Shown here: piece by piece, positions 52,755-60,973 of the stretch
How the letters are laid out: each line of letters starts with the position of its first letter
How positions within the stretch are numbered: position 1 is the first letter of the stretch
Assembly (NCBI RefSeq): GCF_000421165.1
Contig: NZ_ATWI01000009.1
Coordinates: 806,001-870,000 of the forward strand
From: Marinobacter daepoensis DSM 16072
GTDB taxonomy: Bacteria; Pseudomonadota; Gammaproteobacteria; Pseudomonadales; Oleiphilaceae
Length of the DNA: 64,000 nucleotides
Direction: 5' to 3'
The notes under the pieces: generated by a model
What the model was told of the DNA's origin: nothing
The model's database searches: none
Seen by the model: only the letters and a program-made list of their open reading frames with translations
Translations under genes and position numbers: made by a program

Positions 52755-53255
52755 TCACTGAACCACAAAATTCCGGAACAAAACCCCGTCAATGGCAGGC
52801 TCACCTTCCTGTTCCAGTAGCTGGTTGACCGTTTGCAGCATATGTTCCGCCAGTACCTCACGCCCTTCCGGGGTTTGCAGCGTCATGAAATCGCTGCCGC
52901 CCAGCACCATGACAAGCTGACTGCGGATCAACGGCATATGAGTATCTGCCGCAGCCAATGCTGCCGGATCCCTGGCCGCCAGCGACAAATAGACCTGCGC
53001 ATACCTTTGCCGCCCCTGGGCCTGCACCGTGGTGACCAGGGCCTTCTCCAGGTCGGTATAACTGCTGGCAACAAATGCCGGGCTTTCAGAAGCCGCTGCC
53101 TCATCGTCACCGGAGCCCGGCACGCCGTCACCAAGAAACCAGAGCGTGCCTGCAACCGATAACCCCACCGCAAGAATAACGATGACCACCAGCATGATGA
53201 TCAGTTTCAGTTTGCCTTTCTTGGCCGGGGCCTGAGTCGCAGTATTTTCCGCCAT
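52755..53255 (-). CDS. fliL: FliL, flagellar basal-body-associated protein
   Basis: Inner-membrane protein near the stator ring that supports motor function, most needed for swarming. The 166 residues have a basic N-terminus, a membrane segment (LKLIIMLVVIVILAVGLSVA, 17-36), a short linker and a periplasmic stomatin-like domain ending TVNQLLEQEGEPAIDGVLFR. It is first gene of the fliLMNOPQR-flhB operon, with a sigma-54 promoter about 60 bases upstream. Confidence 0.93.
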   Translation of the reverse strand: MAENTATQAPAKKGKLKLIIMLVVIVILAVGLSVAGTLWFLGDGVPGSGDDEAAASESPAFVASSYTDLEKALVTTVQAQGRQRYAQVYLSLAARDPAALAAADTHMPLIRSQLVMVLGGSDFMTLQTPEGREVLAEHMLQTVNQLLEQEGEPAIDGVLFRNFVVQ

Positions 53256-53316
53256 AATCGTCGCTTGTCAGTTTTCCGGCACCCAAGGGGGTTCCCGGGT
53301 GCTTTCAGTGAGGTAA

Positions 53317-53333
53317 TGCAAAGGATGGGCCAG
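53317..53333 (-). promoter_or_regulatory. Sigma-54 promoter of the fliL operon
   Basis: Minus strand CTGGCCCATCCTTTGCA: -24 TGGC and -12 TTGCA at the exact GG-N10-GC spacing; CCA replaces ACG within the -24 block. It ends about 60 bases before fliL. The fliLMNOPQR-flhB operon is RpoN-dependent in P. aeruginosa. Confidence 0.72.
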
Positions 53334-53384
53334 ATACACCACCCCCGGCGTTCAGACTCGCAGTTTAGCGTTGCAGGAGGGGAT

Positions 53385-53432
53385 GGGCAAAGATGTCCGG
53401 CATAGAGTGGCGGGATAGGCCGGACTTTGCCC
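53385..53432. other. Strong imperfect hairpin between fliK and fliL
   Basis: GGGCAAAG-(ATG)-TCCGGC (53385-53401) pairs with GCCGGACTTTGCCC (53419-53432): 14 base pairs interrupted by one 3-base bulge, with a 17-base loop. It begins 5 bases past the fliK stop. No T-run follows on the minus strand, so it may be a Rho-assisted terminator or a 3' stabiliser that separates fliK from the fliL promoter. Confidence 0.6.
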
Positions 53433-53436
53433 TGGA

Positions 53437-54573
53437 TCAGGCGAAAATATCCACCTCACCCTGCCAGCCCAGATCAAGCTGGCCAGTGGTTCCCAGATCT
53501 CCGTCCAGGTCCTGGCTGGCCATCGCCGGGCTGTGTGATGAGCGCCCGTCGCCTTCGCCAGCTTCACCACTCTCGCCACCTGACTGCTGACCGGCCTGAT
53601 CAGAGACATCAAACTGCCCCAGAGACAAGCCCTGCTCTCCCAGCAGGTCACGAAGCCGATGGGAGTGCAGTTCCAACTGCTCTCGGACAACCGGATTAGC
53701 GGCGTGAACGGTCACACTCGCCTGGTCGTTCTGGACCCTTACCTTGACCTCCATGGGGCCCATATCCGGAGGCGTCAGATGTATTTCAGCCACAGACATG
53801 TTACGGGCGGTCAACCAGCTGAGTTTGCCCATCACCTTGTCGCCCCATTCGGCCTGACCAACCGGCACATCAACCGAGGTAGCGTATCCCCGTAATGGAA
53901 GGGCGGCCTCAGCCGCCAGCTTTCCGGGCTGGGCAGCCTGTTGTGTGGCGGTTTCCATCATCGCCTGAAAGCGTGGGGTGGCCAGCAGACTGGCGGGATC
54001 AACAGGGCGAGTCGTCTCTGTCGCTGAGCTGCCGACAAGCAGCTCCGCCAGGGAAATCCCGGGTACCTGAGACATCGCGCCGTTGCCCTGCGCTTGTCCC
54101 GGAAGGCCGGAATTAATCCCGGGTGGCACCTGTGAGAACACGGGGGACAGGCTCCGGTGCTCCGCCCCCCCGTTCAAAAGAGACTGCAGACTGGCAAACG
54201 TCAGGGGCTGAAGGGCTTCGTCGACCTCGGAGGCGCTTTCCTCAACAGCGCCGCCCTGACGCCCGGTGGGGGCCGATGAGCTTGATTCCTCTTTACCTGC
54301 CACCGGCTTCGGTTTCCCGTTCGTGGCAGACGCTTCCCGCGCTACCCGGTCGCTCTTTTCTTCTGCCTTGTCAGCGGCTTTCCTGTCACTGAGGGCCTCA
54401 GCCTGATCCCGGTCCTCTGCGCGCCGATTCTCAAGCCGTTTCCGCTCAGCCCTCGACAACTCGTCAAAACGGCTTTCTCCGGACTCCACATCCTTTCGAT
54501 TTGACGACTTGGCCCCACCGGCCTCCTGCGGGCCCGCACTGGCCGGAGACTGAGGAAAAATGGTCTGTTGCAT
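53437..54573 (-). CDS. fliK: FliK, flagellar hook-length control protein
   Basis: Molecular ruler that stops hook growth and switches FlhB to filament export. The 378 residues have a low-complexity charged N-terminal part (about 1-110, Lys/Glu/Arg/Ala-rich), a Pro/Gly/Gln-rich middle, and the C-terminal Flg_hook domain (about 240-330: VAEIHLTPPDMGPMEVKVRV, then ASVTVHAANPVVREQLELHS) with the LGQFDV that follows. A Gly/Ser/Asp-rich tail ends it. AAGAGG lies 6 bases before the ATG. It has its own sigma-54 promoter. Confidence 0.93.
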   Translation of the reverse strand: MQQTIFPQSPASAGPQEAGGAKSSNRKDVESGESRFDELSRAERKRLENRRAEDRDQAEALSDRKAADKAEEKSDRVAREASATNGKPKPVAGKEESSSSAPTGRQGGAVEESASEVDEALQPLTFASLQSLLNGGAEHRSLSPVFSQVPPGINSGLPGQAQGNGAMSQVPGISLAELLVGSSATETTRPVDPASLLATPRFQAMMETATQQAAQPGKLAAEAALPLRGYATSVDVPVGQAEWGDKVMGKLSWLTARNMSVAEIHLTPPDMGPMEVKVRVQNDQASVTVHAANPVVREQLELHSHRLRDLLGEQGLSLGQFDVSDQAGQQSGGESGEAGEGDGRSSHSPAMASQDLDGDLGTTGQLDLGWQGEVDIFA

Positions 54574-54633
54574 GGCAACCTCTTGCCGCTTTTGATCTCG
54601 GTAGACTCCGTTCGGAGCCTTTTATCATCAGGC

Positions 54634-54650
54634 AGCAAAAGCAGTGCCAA
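54634..54650 (-). promoter_or_regulatory. Sigma-54 promoter of fliK
   Basis: Minus strand TTGGCACTGCTTTTGCT: TGGCACT and TTGCT at exact spacing, one mismatch to the TGGCACG-N4-TTGCW consensus and the best in this window. The start point would lie near 54623. A small hairpin CTCCG-TT-CGGAG (54606-54617) then sits at the 5' end of the fliK leader. fliK is a class III, RpoN/FleR-dependent gene in P. aeruginosa. Confidence 0.8.
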
Positions 54651-54671
54651 GATGTTATACCAGACCCTTCC

Positions 54672-55022
54672 TCAAGGCTCTGAGTCGAAGTTTTGCAACC
54701 GCCGGGACACTTCGGAAAACTCAATATCTATGCGTTCAAGTACCCCGGAAGCGGGGGCCAGGCTCGACTGTTTACCCAATTGTTCGGCTTCAAAGCAGAG
54801 GGCCCCAAGTCTCGGAGCTCCGATATTGATACAACTTCCCTTGAAACTGTGGGCTGCCTTGGCAAATTGATCGGCGTCGCCCGCCAGCAATGCCTCTTTC
54901 AGGCTATCGATGCGTGAACGGGAATCTGCGAGGTACGTCTGGATCAACACCTCAAACTCCTCCTCCATCACATCCTGCAGCTCGGCGAGCGCCTCTACGT
55001 CAAGATGGGGTTTGTCGTTCAT
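54672..55022 (-). CDS. HptB-like histidine phosphotransfer protein
   Basis: A 116-residue four-helix phosphotransfer protein with phospho-His58 in AAHSFKGSCINIGA. In P. aeruginosa HptB takes phosphate from hybrid kinases (RetS, PA1611, ErcS' and others) and passes it to the HsbR receiver. Here the gene overlaps the HsbR-like gene by 4 bases (ATGA), which supports that partnership. FEVLIQTYLADSRSRIDSLK precedes the His helix. It lies just before fliK with the fliK promoter in between. Confidence 0.88.
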   Translation of the reverse strand: MNDKPHLDVEALAELQDVMEEEFEVLIQTYLADSRSRIDSLKEALLAGDADQFAKAAHSFKGSCINIGAPRLGALCFEAEQLGKQSSLAPASGVLERIDIEFSEVSRRLQNFDSEP

Positions 55023-56770
55023 TCGCTATCCTCGTTTGTCGGCAATGCTGCTCCGCCACTAGTGGCGGTGCCAGGAAGTCTCCAGTCATAGATAACTTCC
55101 ACGCGGTTGCCGGGACTGTGCACACGGAGTTTGCGGGCCATTCGTCGCAAGATCGCCAGCCCACGGCCCGCATAGCCGGTCGCCGATGCCATCGGCACGT
55201 CTGACCGGGCAGCGGTGTACTCCGCGTAATCAAAACCATCGCCACTGTCTTCACAGACAATCGTCAGTGTACCTCCCCCTTCGCCCGGTTGGTGACTTAA
55301 CGAAAAACGGATGTGATGCCCATGAACCTGTTCGAGCCTCCGGCTGCGCTCCTGATAATACCGACTGAAACCACCCGGAGAGGTTTTCCACGCCGACGGC
55401 AAAGCCAGTACGCCGTGTTCCAGAGCGTTGTTATACAACTCTGACAACATGGTATAGATCTCCCCACTCCAGCTGCGAAGCCCCGGCACTTCCAGGCAGA
55501 TATGCAACAGCAACGGCAACGGATTGAAATCCGCCAACGTCCGGTCCCGCAGCTCATAAACGCAATGCCAGTCTGCCGGGCCGGAAAGTACAGATTCAGG
55601 TGCCTTACCCGGCAAGGACTCGGAGGCACCGGGTTCGATAATCTGAAGGCAACACAGTGTCAGGTCATCAGCAAGGTCTGGCAGCCCGGTGTGTTCGCGC
55701 ATCTCCGCCAGCAAGGCCTCAAACGGTTCGTGCCAGGGCATCAGCTTAGCCAGTACTGACTCAACACCGTCTTCACCCAGGCATTCTCCCCGGCCATTAC
55801 GGGCCTCAGGGAAACCGTCGGTCATGAGAACCAGCCAATCCCCCGGGGACACATCGATAACCATCATCGACACGGAGAAGCGCTCTGGCTCCAGCACCCC
55901 CAATGGCAGATGCCGGGAAGAAATGGGCACCCGATCGCCACTGCTTCGAACCAGCCATGCGTCCGGCAAGCCACCATTCCAGGCTCTCACGCTACCATAC
56001 TTGAAATCCGCCTCAATCATCAGGCCACAGCAAAACATACCAACGGGCATGATCCGCCGGAGCTTGCGATTGACCTCCGTCAGAATATCCGTCGCACCGA
56101 ACCCCTTTGCCGCCATCCCATAAAAGATTTCAGCAACCGGCATGGCGCCAATGGCTGCAGGAAGCCCGTGGCCGGTAAAATCCCCGAGAAAGACCAGAGT
56201 GCCGCCACCGGGGCGCTGGGCCGCAAACAGCACATCACCATTGAACACAGAGAGAGGCGAGGCGTGGTGACGAATATTAGGCGCATCCAGGCACCCGGTG
56301 TGAGCAATGTTGTCGAAAACTCTGCGTGCAGTGCGCTGCTCTTCAAGTATCTGCAGATGCTGCCGCCGGATATGGTCACGCTGATCGGACAACGCCTGAT
56401 GCATCGCCCTCATGCGGTTGAACGCATTGATCTTGGCTTCGAGAACCACTCGGTTATAGGGTTTTACGAGAAAGTCATCGCCCCCGGCATCCAGACACCG
56501 GGCCAGATCCCGGGCTCCGGTAAGCGAGGTCAGAAAAATCAGCGGCACCAGGCGCTCACCGGCAATAGCCTTGATCTGTCTGGCTGCCTCCATTCCATCC
56601 ATTCGCGGCATCAGCGCATCCAGTAATACCAGGTCTGGCTGAGCTTCTCGAAACAGATTAACCGCCTCGGTGCCATCCGAAGCTTCAATCACGGAATGAC
56701 CTAACCCGCTGATCAGCCGCACCAGGATCAGTCTGTCGCTGTTGCTGTCCTCGGCTATAAGTACCTTCAA
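55019..56770 (-). CDS. HsbR-like response regulator with PP2C phosphatase and anti-sigma kinase domains
   Basis: A 583-residue three-domain regulator. The receiver domain (1-120) has D8 and phospho-acceptor D51 (LVLLDALMPRMDG). The SpoIIE/PP2C phosphatase domain (about 165-380) has NGDVLFAAQ, FLGDFTGHGLPAAIGAM and DWLVLMTDGFPEA with the metal-binding Asp residues. A C-terminal HATPase domain of RsbW type (about 425-560) has LSELYNNALEHGVL and CEDSGDGFDY. In P. aeruginosa HsbR phosphorylates or dephosphorylates HsbA depending on its own phosphorylation. It is placed between the Hpt gene and the STAS gene, as in the hsb module. The upstream HsbA-like gene is 10 bases away. Confidence 0.88.
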   Translation of the reverse strand: MKVLIAEDSNSDRLILVRLISGLGHSVIEASDGTEAVNLFREAQPDLVLLDALMPRMDGMEAARQIKAIAGERLVPLIFLTSLTGARDLARCLDAGGDDFLVKPYNRVVLEAKINAFNRMRAMHQALSDQRDHIRRQHLQILEEQRTARRVFDNIAHTGCLDAPNIRHHASPLSVFNGDVLFAAQRPGGGTLVFLGDFTGHGLPAAIGAMPVAEIFYGMAAKGFGATDILTEVNRKLRRIMPVGMFCCGLMIEADFKYGSVRAWNGGLPDAWLVRSSGDRVPISSRHLPLGVLEPERFSVSMMVIDVSPGDWLVLMTDGFPEARNGRGECLGEDGVESVLAKLMPWHEPFEALLAEMREHTGLPDLADDLTLCCLQIIEPGASESLPGKAPESVLSGPADWHCVYELRDRTLADFNPLPLLLHICLEVPGLRSWSGEIYTMLSELYNNALEHGVLALPSAWKTSPGGFSRYYQERSRRLEQVHGHHIRFSLSHQPGEGGGTLTIVCEDSGDGFDYAEYTAARSDVPMASATGYAGRGLAILRRMARKLRVHSPGNRVEVIYDWRLPGTATSGGAALPTNEDSE

Positions 56771-56780
56771 GATAATCGCC

Positions 56781-57086
56781 TCAGCCTATGCTGAACAATT
56801 GCTCGAAGTTGGAAATGGAAAGGATGCGACGAACATCGCTGTTGCAGTTTTCGATTGAGATTCTGGCTCCGTCACCGCCAGCATGATCCCTTAGCAACAG
56901 CAGCATACCCAGAGCCGAGCTGTCCAGATAGGTGGTATCAGAAAGATCTACCACATAGCAGCTTACTGAACCATCACTATGTTCATAGGCATCCCGAAAC
57001 GCCTGATGAGTACTGAAATCAAACCGGCCATCCACGCAAATCGTGAGCGTGCTGCCGTCATCACTTCGATGTGTTTCTATCGGCAT
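56781..57086 (-). CDS. HsbA-like STAS anti-sigma factor antagonist
   Basis: A 101-residue STAS-domain protein. The phosphorylatable Ser lies in YLDSSALGMLLLLRDHAG (about 54-71), the standard position. In P. aeruginosa HsbA in its unphosphorylated form binds the anti-sigma factor FlgM and so frees FliA, and phosphorylated HsbA acts on the diguanylate cyclase HsbD. ATG 57086 is chosen: GGGAGG lies 8 bases upstream. The gene lies between fliJ and hsbR, and likely couples the module to flagellar transcription. Confidence 0.87.
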   Translation of the reverse strand: MPIETHRSDDGSTLTICVDGRFDFSTHQAFRDAYEHSDGSVSCYVVDLSDTTYLDSSALGMLLLLRDHAGGDGARISIENCNSDVRRILSISNFEQLFSIG

Positions 57087-57224
57087 TCCCGAACCTCCCA
57101 GCCCATTCAACCGTGGCCCCTTCCGTCACGCCTGCCCGTTAGAACAAGTTCATCTGGTTAAGGATAGACAAACTGCGGGAATTTGCATCCATGGCGGCGG
57201 GAGCCGGCAATCGAGCCGGAAACA

Positions 57225-57668
57225 TCATCGCTGTCGTCGGGAAAAAGACCTGACTGCGGCTTCATCGGCCAGCTTCTGATCTTTCAGATCCTGTTCGCGC
57301 TGTTCCTGTTGCCGACAGGACTCAATGTATTTTTCCATGCCCCGTCGGCGCTCCCAGGCCTGCTGCCAGTCGAGCCTCCGGGCATCAAAGACCTGTTGCG
57401 CCTGCTGCAACAAACGATGCTGCTGCGCGATAACCTGATCAAGCTGGGCGATAAACGCCTGCCAGGCCTGCAGCCTGGCAACCGGCACAACGCCGTGCTG
57501 ATTCGCTCGTATCTGGTCCCGATACTCTTGCTGATATCGCTCCAGGTTATCCACCTGGTCCCGGTGGGCATCCACCTGTTGACGGGCCTCACCCAGCCGC
57601 TCCAGCGCTTCCTGCTCTTTGCGCGCTTCCAGGGTAAGCACAGGCTCAAGACGTTTTGAGCGCAGCAT
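57225..57668 (-). CDS. fliJ: FliJ, flagellar export chaperone/ATPase stalk
   Basis: Coiled-coil protein that sits in the centre of the FliI hexamer and escorts chaperones to the gate. The 147 residues are nearly all helical and rich in Gln, Arg and Glu: EAREQVDAHRDQVD-like heptads through the length (REQLGEARQQVDAHRDQVDN region about 30-50). Start [13 protein letters not shown] is typical. The start overlaps the fliI stop by one base. It ends the fliEFGHIJ operon. Confidence 0.92.
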   Translation of the reverse strand: MLRSKRLEPVLTLEARKEQEALERLGEARQQVDAHRDQVDNLERYQQEYRDQIRANQHGVVPVARLQAWQAFIAQLDQVIAQQHRLLQQAQQVFDARRLDWQQAWERRRGMEKYIESCRQQEQREQDLKDQKLADEAAVRSFSRRQR

Positions 57669-59059
57669 CAGATGTTGTCCCGGTTACCGGCAGAATTTGG
57701 CACAGCGGTCTTTCGGCGCTCAGGCGACCGACGTTCGGGCACCACCGCCAGCAACTGCTCAATTGCCTCCTCCAGGGGAGCGCTTTCGTTCAGGCCCTGT
57801 TGCAGGAACTGACGCATATTGCCGATATGCTGAATGGCGAAGTCTGTTTCAGGGTCCGAGCCCTTCACATACGCGCCAACGCTGATCAGATCCCGGGCTT
57901 GCTGGTAACGGGAGTAGACCTGCTTGAACCGCTGAGCTCGGGAGAAATGTTCCGGGCCTGTAACCTGAGGCATAACCCGGCTGATCGACGCCTCCACATC
58001 AATGGCCGGATAATGACCTTCTTCCGCCAGCCGCCGGGATAACACGATGTGGCCATCCAGTATCGCACGGGCCGCATCAGCAATCGGGTCCTGCTGATCA
58101 TCGCCTTCCGTCAGAACGGTATAAAACGCCGTAATGGAACCCCCCCCCGGGCGCCCGTTTCCCGTGCGCTCCACCAGTTGGGGAAGCTTGGCAAAAACGG
58201 AAGGCGGGTAACCTTTGGTGGCCGGTGGCTCTCCCACCGCCAGCGCAATTTCCCGTTGGGCCTGTGCGTAACGGGTCAGCGAGTCCATCAGCAGCAGCAC
58301 CCGCTTACCCTGATCGCGATAGTACTCCGCAATACGGGTAGTCAGCATGGCAGCCCGCAGCCGCATCAGTGGCGAGTCGTCTGCGGGAGCGGCCACCACA
58401 ACGGAGCGTGCCAGGCCGTCTTCACCAAGAATGTCCTCAATGAATTCCTTAACCTCACGACCCCGCTCACCGATCAGCCCGACCACGGTAATGTCGGCAT
58501 CTGTGAAACGGGTCATCATCCCCAGCAACATACTCTTGCCCACACCGCTTCCGGCAAACAACCCCAGACGCTGCCCCTGCCCTACGGTCAGCAGTGCGTT
58601 GATTGCACGTATGCCGACATCCATGGATTGGCGAACCGGAGCGCGATTAAGCGGGTTGATGATGTCGCCGGTTAACGGTACCCGCGCTTCCGCCTGCAAG
58701 GGGCCTTTGCCATCCAGCGGGTCCCCGGCACCGTTGACTACTCGCCCCAGCATCTGCGGCCCAACCGGCACCCGGCTTGCTGAGGCCAGAGGAACCACAC
58801 GGGCACCAGGCCTGAGCCCCTCAATAGCCGTCAGTGGCATCAGGTAAACCTTGTCTTCCTCAAAGCCCACCACTTCGGCTTCTACTCCCGAAGCGCTGTC
58901 GCCCTGGATCAGGCAACGGTCGCCCACCACCATCGGACACCCGACACACTCCAGGGTAAGGCCAACCATTCGTGTCAGCCGGCCTGAAAGTTCCGGTGCC
59001 GGTTCAGCATCTATGGCACTCTGCAGTTGCCGCAGGCGCTCAGCCAGGCGTGAGGTCAT
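57668..59059 (-). CDS. fliI: FliI, flagellar export ATPase
   Basis: F1-like ATPase that supports export of flagellar proteins. The 463 residues contain Walker A in [16 protein letters not shown] (about 167-182), [17 protein letters not shown], Walker [21 protein letters not shown] and [23 protein letters not shown] 59059 ([13 protein letters not shown]) is preferred; in-frame ATGs at 59077 and farther upstream lie deeper in fliH. It overlaps fliH by 20 bases. Confidence 0.95.
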   Translation of the reverse strand: MTSRLAERLRQLQSAIDAEPAPELSGRLTRMVGLTLECVGCPMVVGDRCLIQGDSASGVEAEVVGFEEDKVYLMPLTAIEGLRPGARVVPLASASRVPVGPQMLGRVVNGAGDPLDGKGPLQAEARVPLTGDIINPLNRAPVRQSMDVGIRAINALLTVGQGQRLGLFAGSGVGKSMLLGMMTRFTDADITVVGLIGERGREVKEFIEDILGEDGLARSVVVAAPADDSPLMRLRAAMLTTRIAEYYRDQGKRVLLLMDSLTRYAQAQREIALAVGEPPATKGYPPSVFAKLPQLVERTGNGRPGGGSITAFYTVLTEGDDQQDPIADAARAILDGHIVLSRRLAEEGHYPAIDVEASISRVMPQVTGPEHFSRAQRFKQVYSRYQQARDLISVGAYVKGSDPETDFAIQHIGNMRQFLQQGLNESAPLEEAIEQLLAVVPERRSPERRKTAVPNSAGNRDNI

Positions 59060-59933
59060 CGCTATGGCCCTGATCATCGTCGATGTCGCTACCAGCCTCC
59101 GGGAACGAGGCCATCCCCGAGTCACTCAGCACATCCCGGTGAAAGTCGGTCAGTTCGCCCATTCGCGGAGCCCGCTCGTCCTGCTCTGAGCTGACAGGCT
59201 CAACCAACTGCTCCTCCAGCATGCCCTGAACGGCGCGCTGGAAACGTTTCTCCACGGTGTAATCCACCAGACTGTGACGAGACTCCACCTTGCAGCCCCC
59301 AGGCATCAGGGCATCGTCTTCAATGATCACCGCCTGAATATCCAGGCGCTCGACCACTTCTCTCACCGGTTCGATATCGTCGGGGTGGATGCAGACACGA
59401 AGGTTGTCGGCTGTCGAGGGCAAAGAGGACAGGGCCCGCCGCACCACTTGACGAATCTGGGAAGAGTCTACGCTTAGCTCCCGGAACACCACAGCGCGCG
59501 CCAACACAGTCGTGAGGTTAACCAGTACCGATTCCAGCTCTTCTTCATGGCGCTCAATCGGCAAAAGCAACTCCCCCATAAGATGCTCCAGGCGCTCCAT
59601 ACGAGAGGCAACTTCCTGTCGGGTCTGCTCTCCCGCCTGCTGCTCACCATGACGACGGCCTTCTGCCTCACCAGCTGAATAACCTTCCTCGTACCCTGCC
59701 GCCCGGCCCAGTTCAGCCCCTTCAGTGTAGCCGGCCTGACGCCCTTCCTGGAAACCATCCTCATGGGCCGCCAGCCGTATCTCCTCCAGATCGGCTGCGG
59801 TGAGAGGCTTGACCTCTTCTTCCTCAACCACCGGATTACCACGGTCATCCAGTAACGGTAATTCCCAGCGTTCCCAGGCTGTCATCTGTTTTTTGGGGAT
59901 GCGCTTGGCATCCTGGTCGGAGTCTTTCATCAC
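59040..59933 (-). CDS. fliH: FliH, negative regulator/stator of FliI
   Basis: Peripheral-stalk protein that tethers FliI to the C-ring via FliN. The 297 residues include a Gly-rich heptad stretch [20 protein letters not shown] (about 80-100), the GxxxG-type repeat seen in FliH, and the conserved C-terminal domain ([20 protein letters not shown], then [20 protein letters not shown]). The N-terminal part is charged and variable. It overlaps fliG by 4 bases. Confidence 0.92.
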   Translation of the reverse strand: MMKDSDQDAKRIPKKQMTAWERWELPLLDDRGNPVVEEEEVKPLTAADLEEIRLAAHEDGFQEGRQAGYTEGAELGRAAGYEEGYSAGEAEGRRHGEQQAGEQTRQEVASRMERLEHLMGELLLPIERHEEELESVLVNLTTVLARAVVFRELSVDSSQIRQVVRRALSSLPSTADNLRVCIHPDDIEPVREVVERLDIQAVIIEDDALMPGGCKVESRHSLVDYTVEKRFQRAVQGMLEEQLVEPVSSEQDERAPRMGELTDFHRDVLSDSGMASFPEAGSDIDDDQGHSDDLTPG

Positions 59934-60973
59934 ATCATTTCTTCACCGCTGCCACCCAGCGAAATCTCGCCGGCTTCGGCCATGCGGCGAGCAACGGTAA
60001 TAATGTCTTTCTGAGCCGCTTCCACTTCACTGACCTTAACTGGCCCCTTCGCCTCCAGGTCATCCTGAAGCAACTCTGCCGCACGCTTGGACATGTTCTT
60101 GAATATCTTCTCCTTGACGGCTTCGTCAGCACCCTTGAGTGCCACCACCAGGACTTCCGAGGAGACCTCCCGCAACAACGCCTGAATGCCCCGGTCGTCG
60201 ATATCCTTGAGGTTATCGAAGACAAACATGAGGTCTTCAATGGTCGAGGCAAGATCGGGGTCCATATCCTTGATGGAGTCCATCAGGGTGCCTTCAATCC
60301 CCCGGTCCATGAAGTTCATGATATCAGCGGCCCGTTTAACGCCTCCGATCCGGCTTGTCTGAGACGCAGCGCCACCAGAGAACTGTTTCTCCAGGATATC
60401 GTTCAGCTCCTGCAGGGCCTGAGGCTGAATACTTTCAAGCGAGGCCACCCGCATCATGACGTCCAGGCGCACTTTCTCGTCCAGCGTAGCCAGAATCTCT
60501 GCCGCCTGATCCGGGTCCAGATAGGAAATAACAATGGCCTGAATCTGCGGGTGCTCGTAGCGAATGATGTCGCCCACAGCGCGGGGCTCCATCCATTTAA
60601 GCGTGTCCAGGCCGGTGGTGTTGCCGCCCACCAGAATCCGGTCAATCAGGCTTGCCGCTTTGTCGTCGCCTAATGCCTGGGTCAGCATGGCCCGGATGTA
60701 GTCGTCGTTGCCAACCCCCAGGCCAGTCTGACCGCCCACCGCCTCCACGAACTGGCTCAGAACAAAGGTCACATCATCTTTGCTGATGTCCTTCATCTGC
60801 GCCATGGCAACGCCAACCCGCTGAACCTCTTTCGGCCCCATGTGCTTCAGCACTTCCGCGGCATCGGCCTCACCTAGCGACATCAGCAGGATAGCCGCCT
60901 GTTCCACTCGGGGAATCTTGCGCTGAGGCTTTTGGGGGCTATCCCCGGACAGTTGGCTGTTCTGTTCAGTCAT
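59930..60973 (-). CDS. fliG: FliG, flagellar rotor/switch protein
   Basis: C-ring protein that contacts the stator. The 347 residues carry the N-terminal FliF-binding domain (QAAILLMSLGEADAAEVLKH), the EHPQ motif (RYEHPQIQAIVISYLDPDQA) of the middle domain, and the C-terminal torque helix (LMFVFDNLKDIDDRGIQALL, then KGADEAVKEKIFKNMSKRAA) with conserved charged residues. It overlaps fliF by 8 bases. Confidence 0.96.
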   Translation of the reverse strand: MTEQNSQLSGDSPQKPQRKIPRVEQAAILLMSLGEADAAEVLKHMGPKEVQRVGVAMAQMKDISKDDVTFVLSQFVEAVGGQTGLGVGNDDYIRAMLTQALGDDKAASLIDRILVGGNTTGLDTLKWMEPRAVGDIIRYEHPQIQAIVISYLDPDQAAEILATLDEKVRLDVMMRVASLESIQPQALQELNDILEKQFSGGAASQTSRIGGVKRAADIMNFMDRGIEGTLMDSIKDMDPDLASTIEDLMFVFDNLKDIDDRGIQALLREVSSEVLVVALKGADEAVKEKIFKNMSKRAAELLQDDLEAKGPVKVSEVEAAQKDIITVARRMAEAGEISLGGSGEEMM

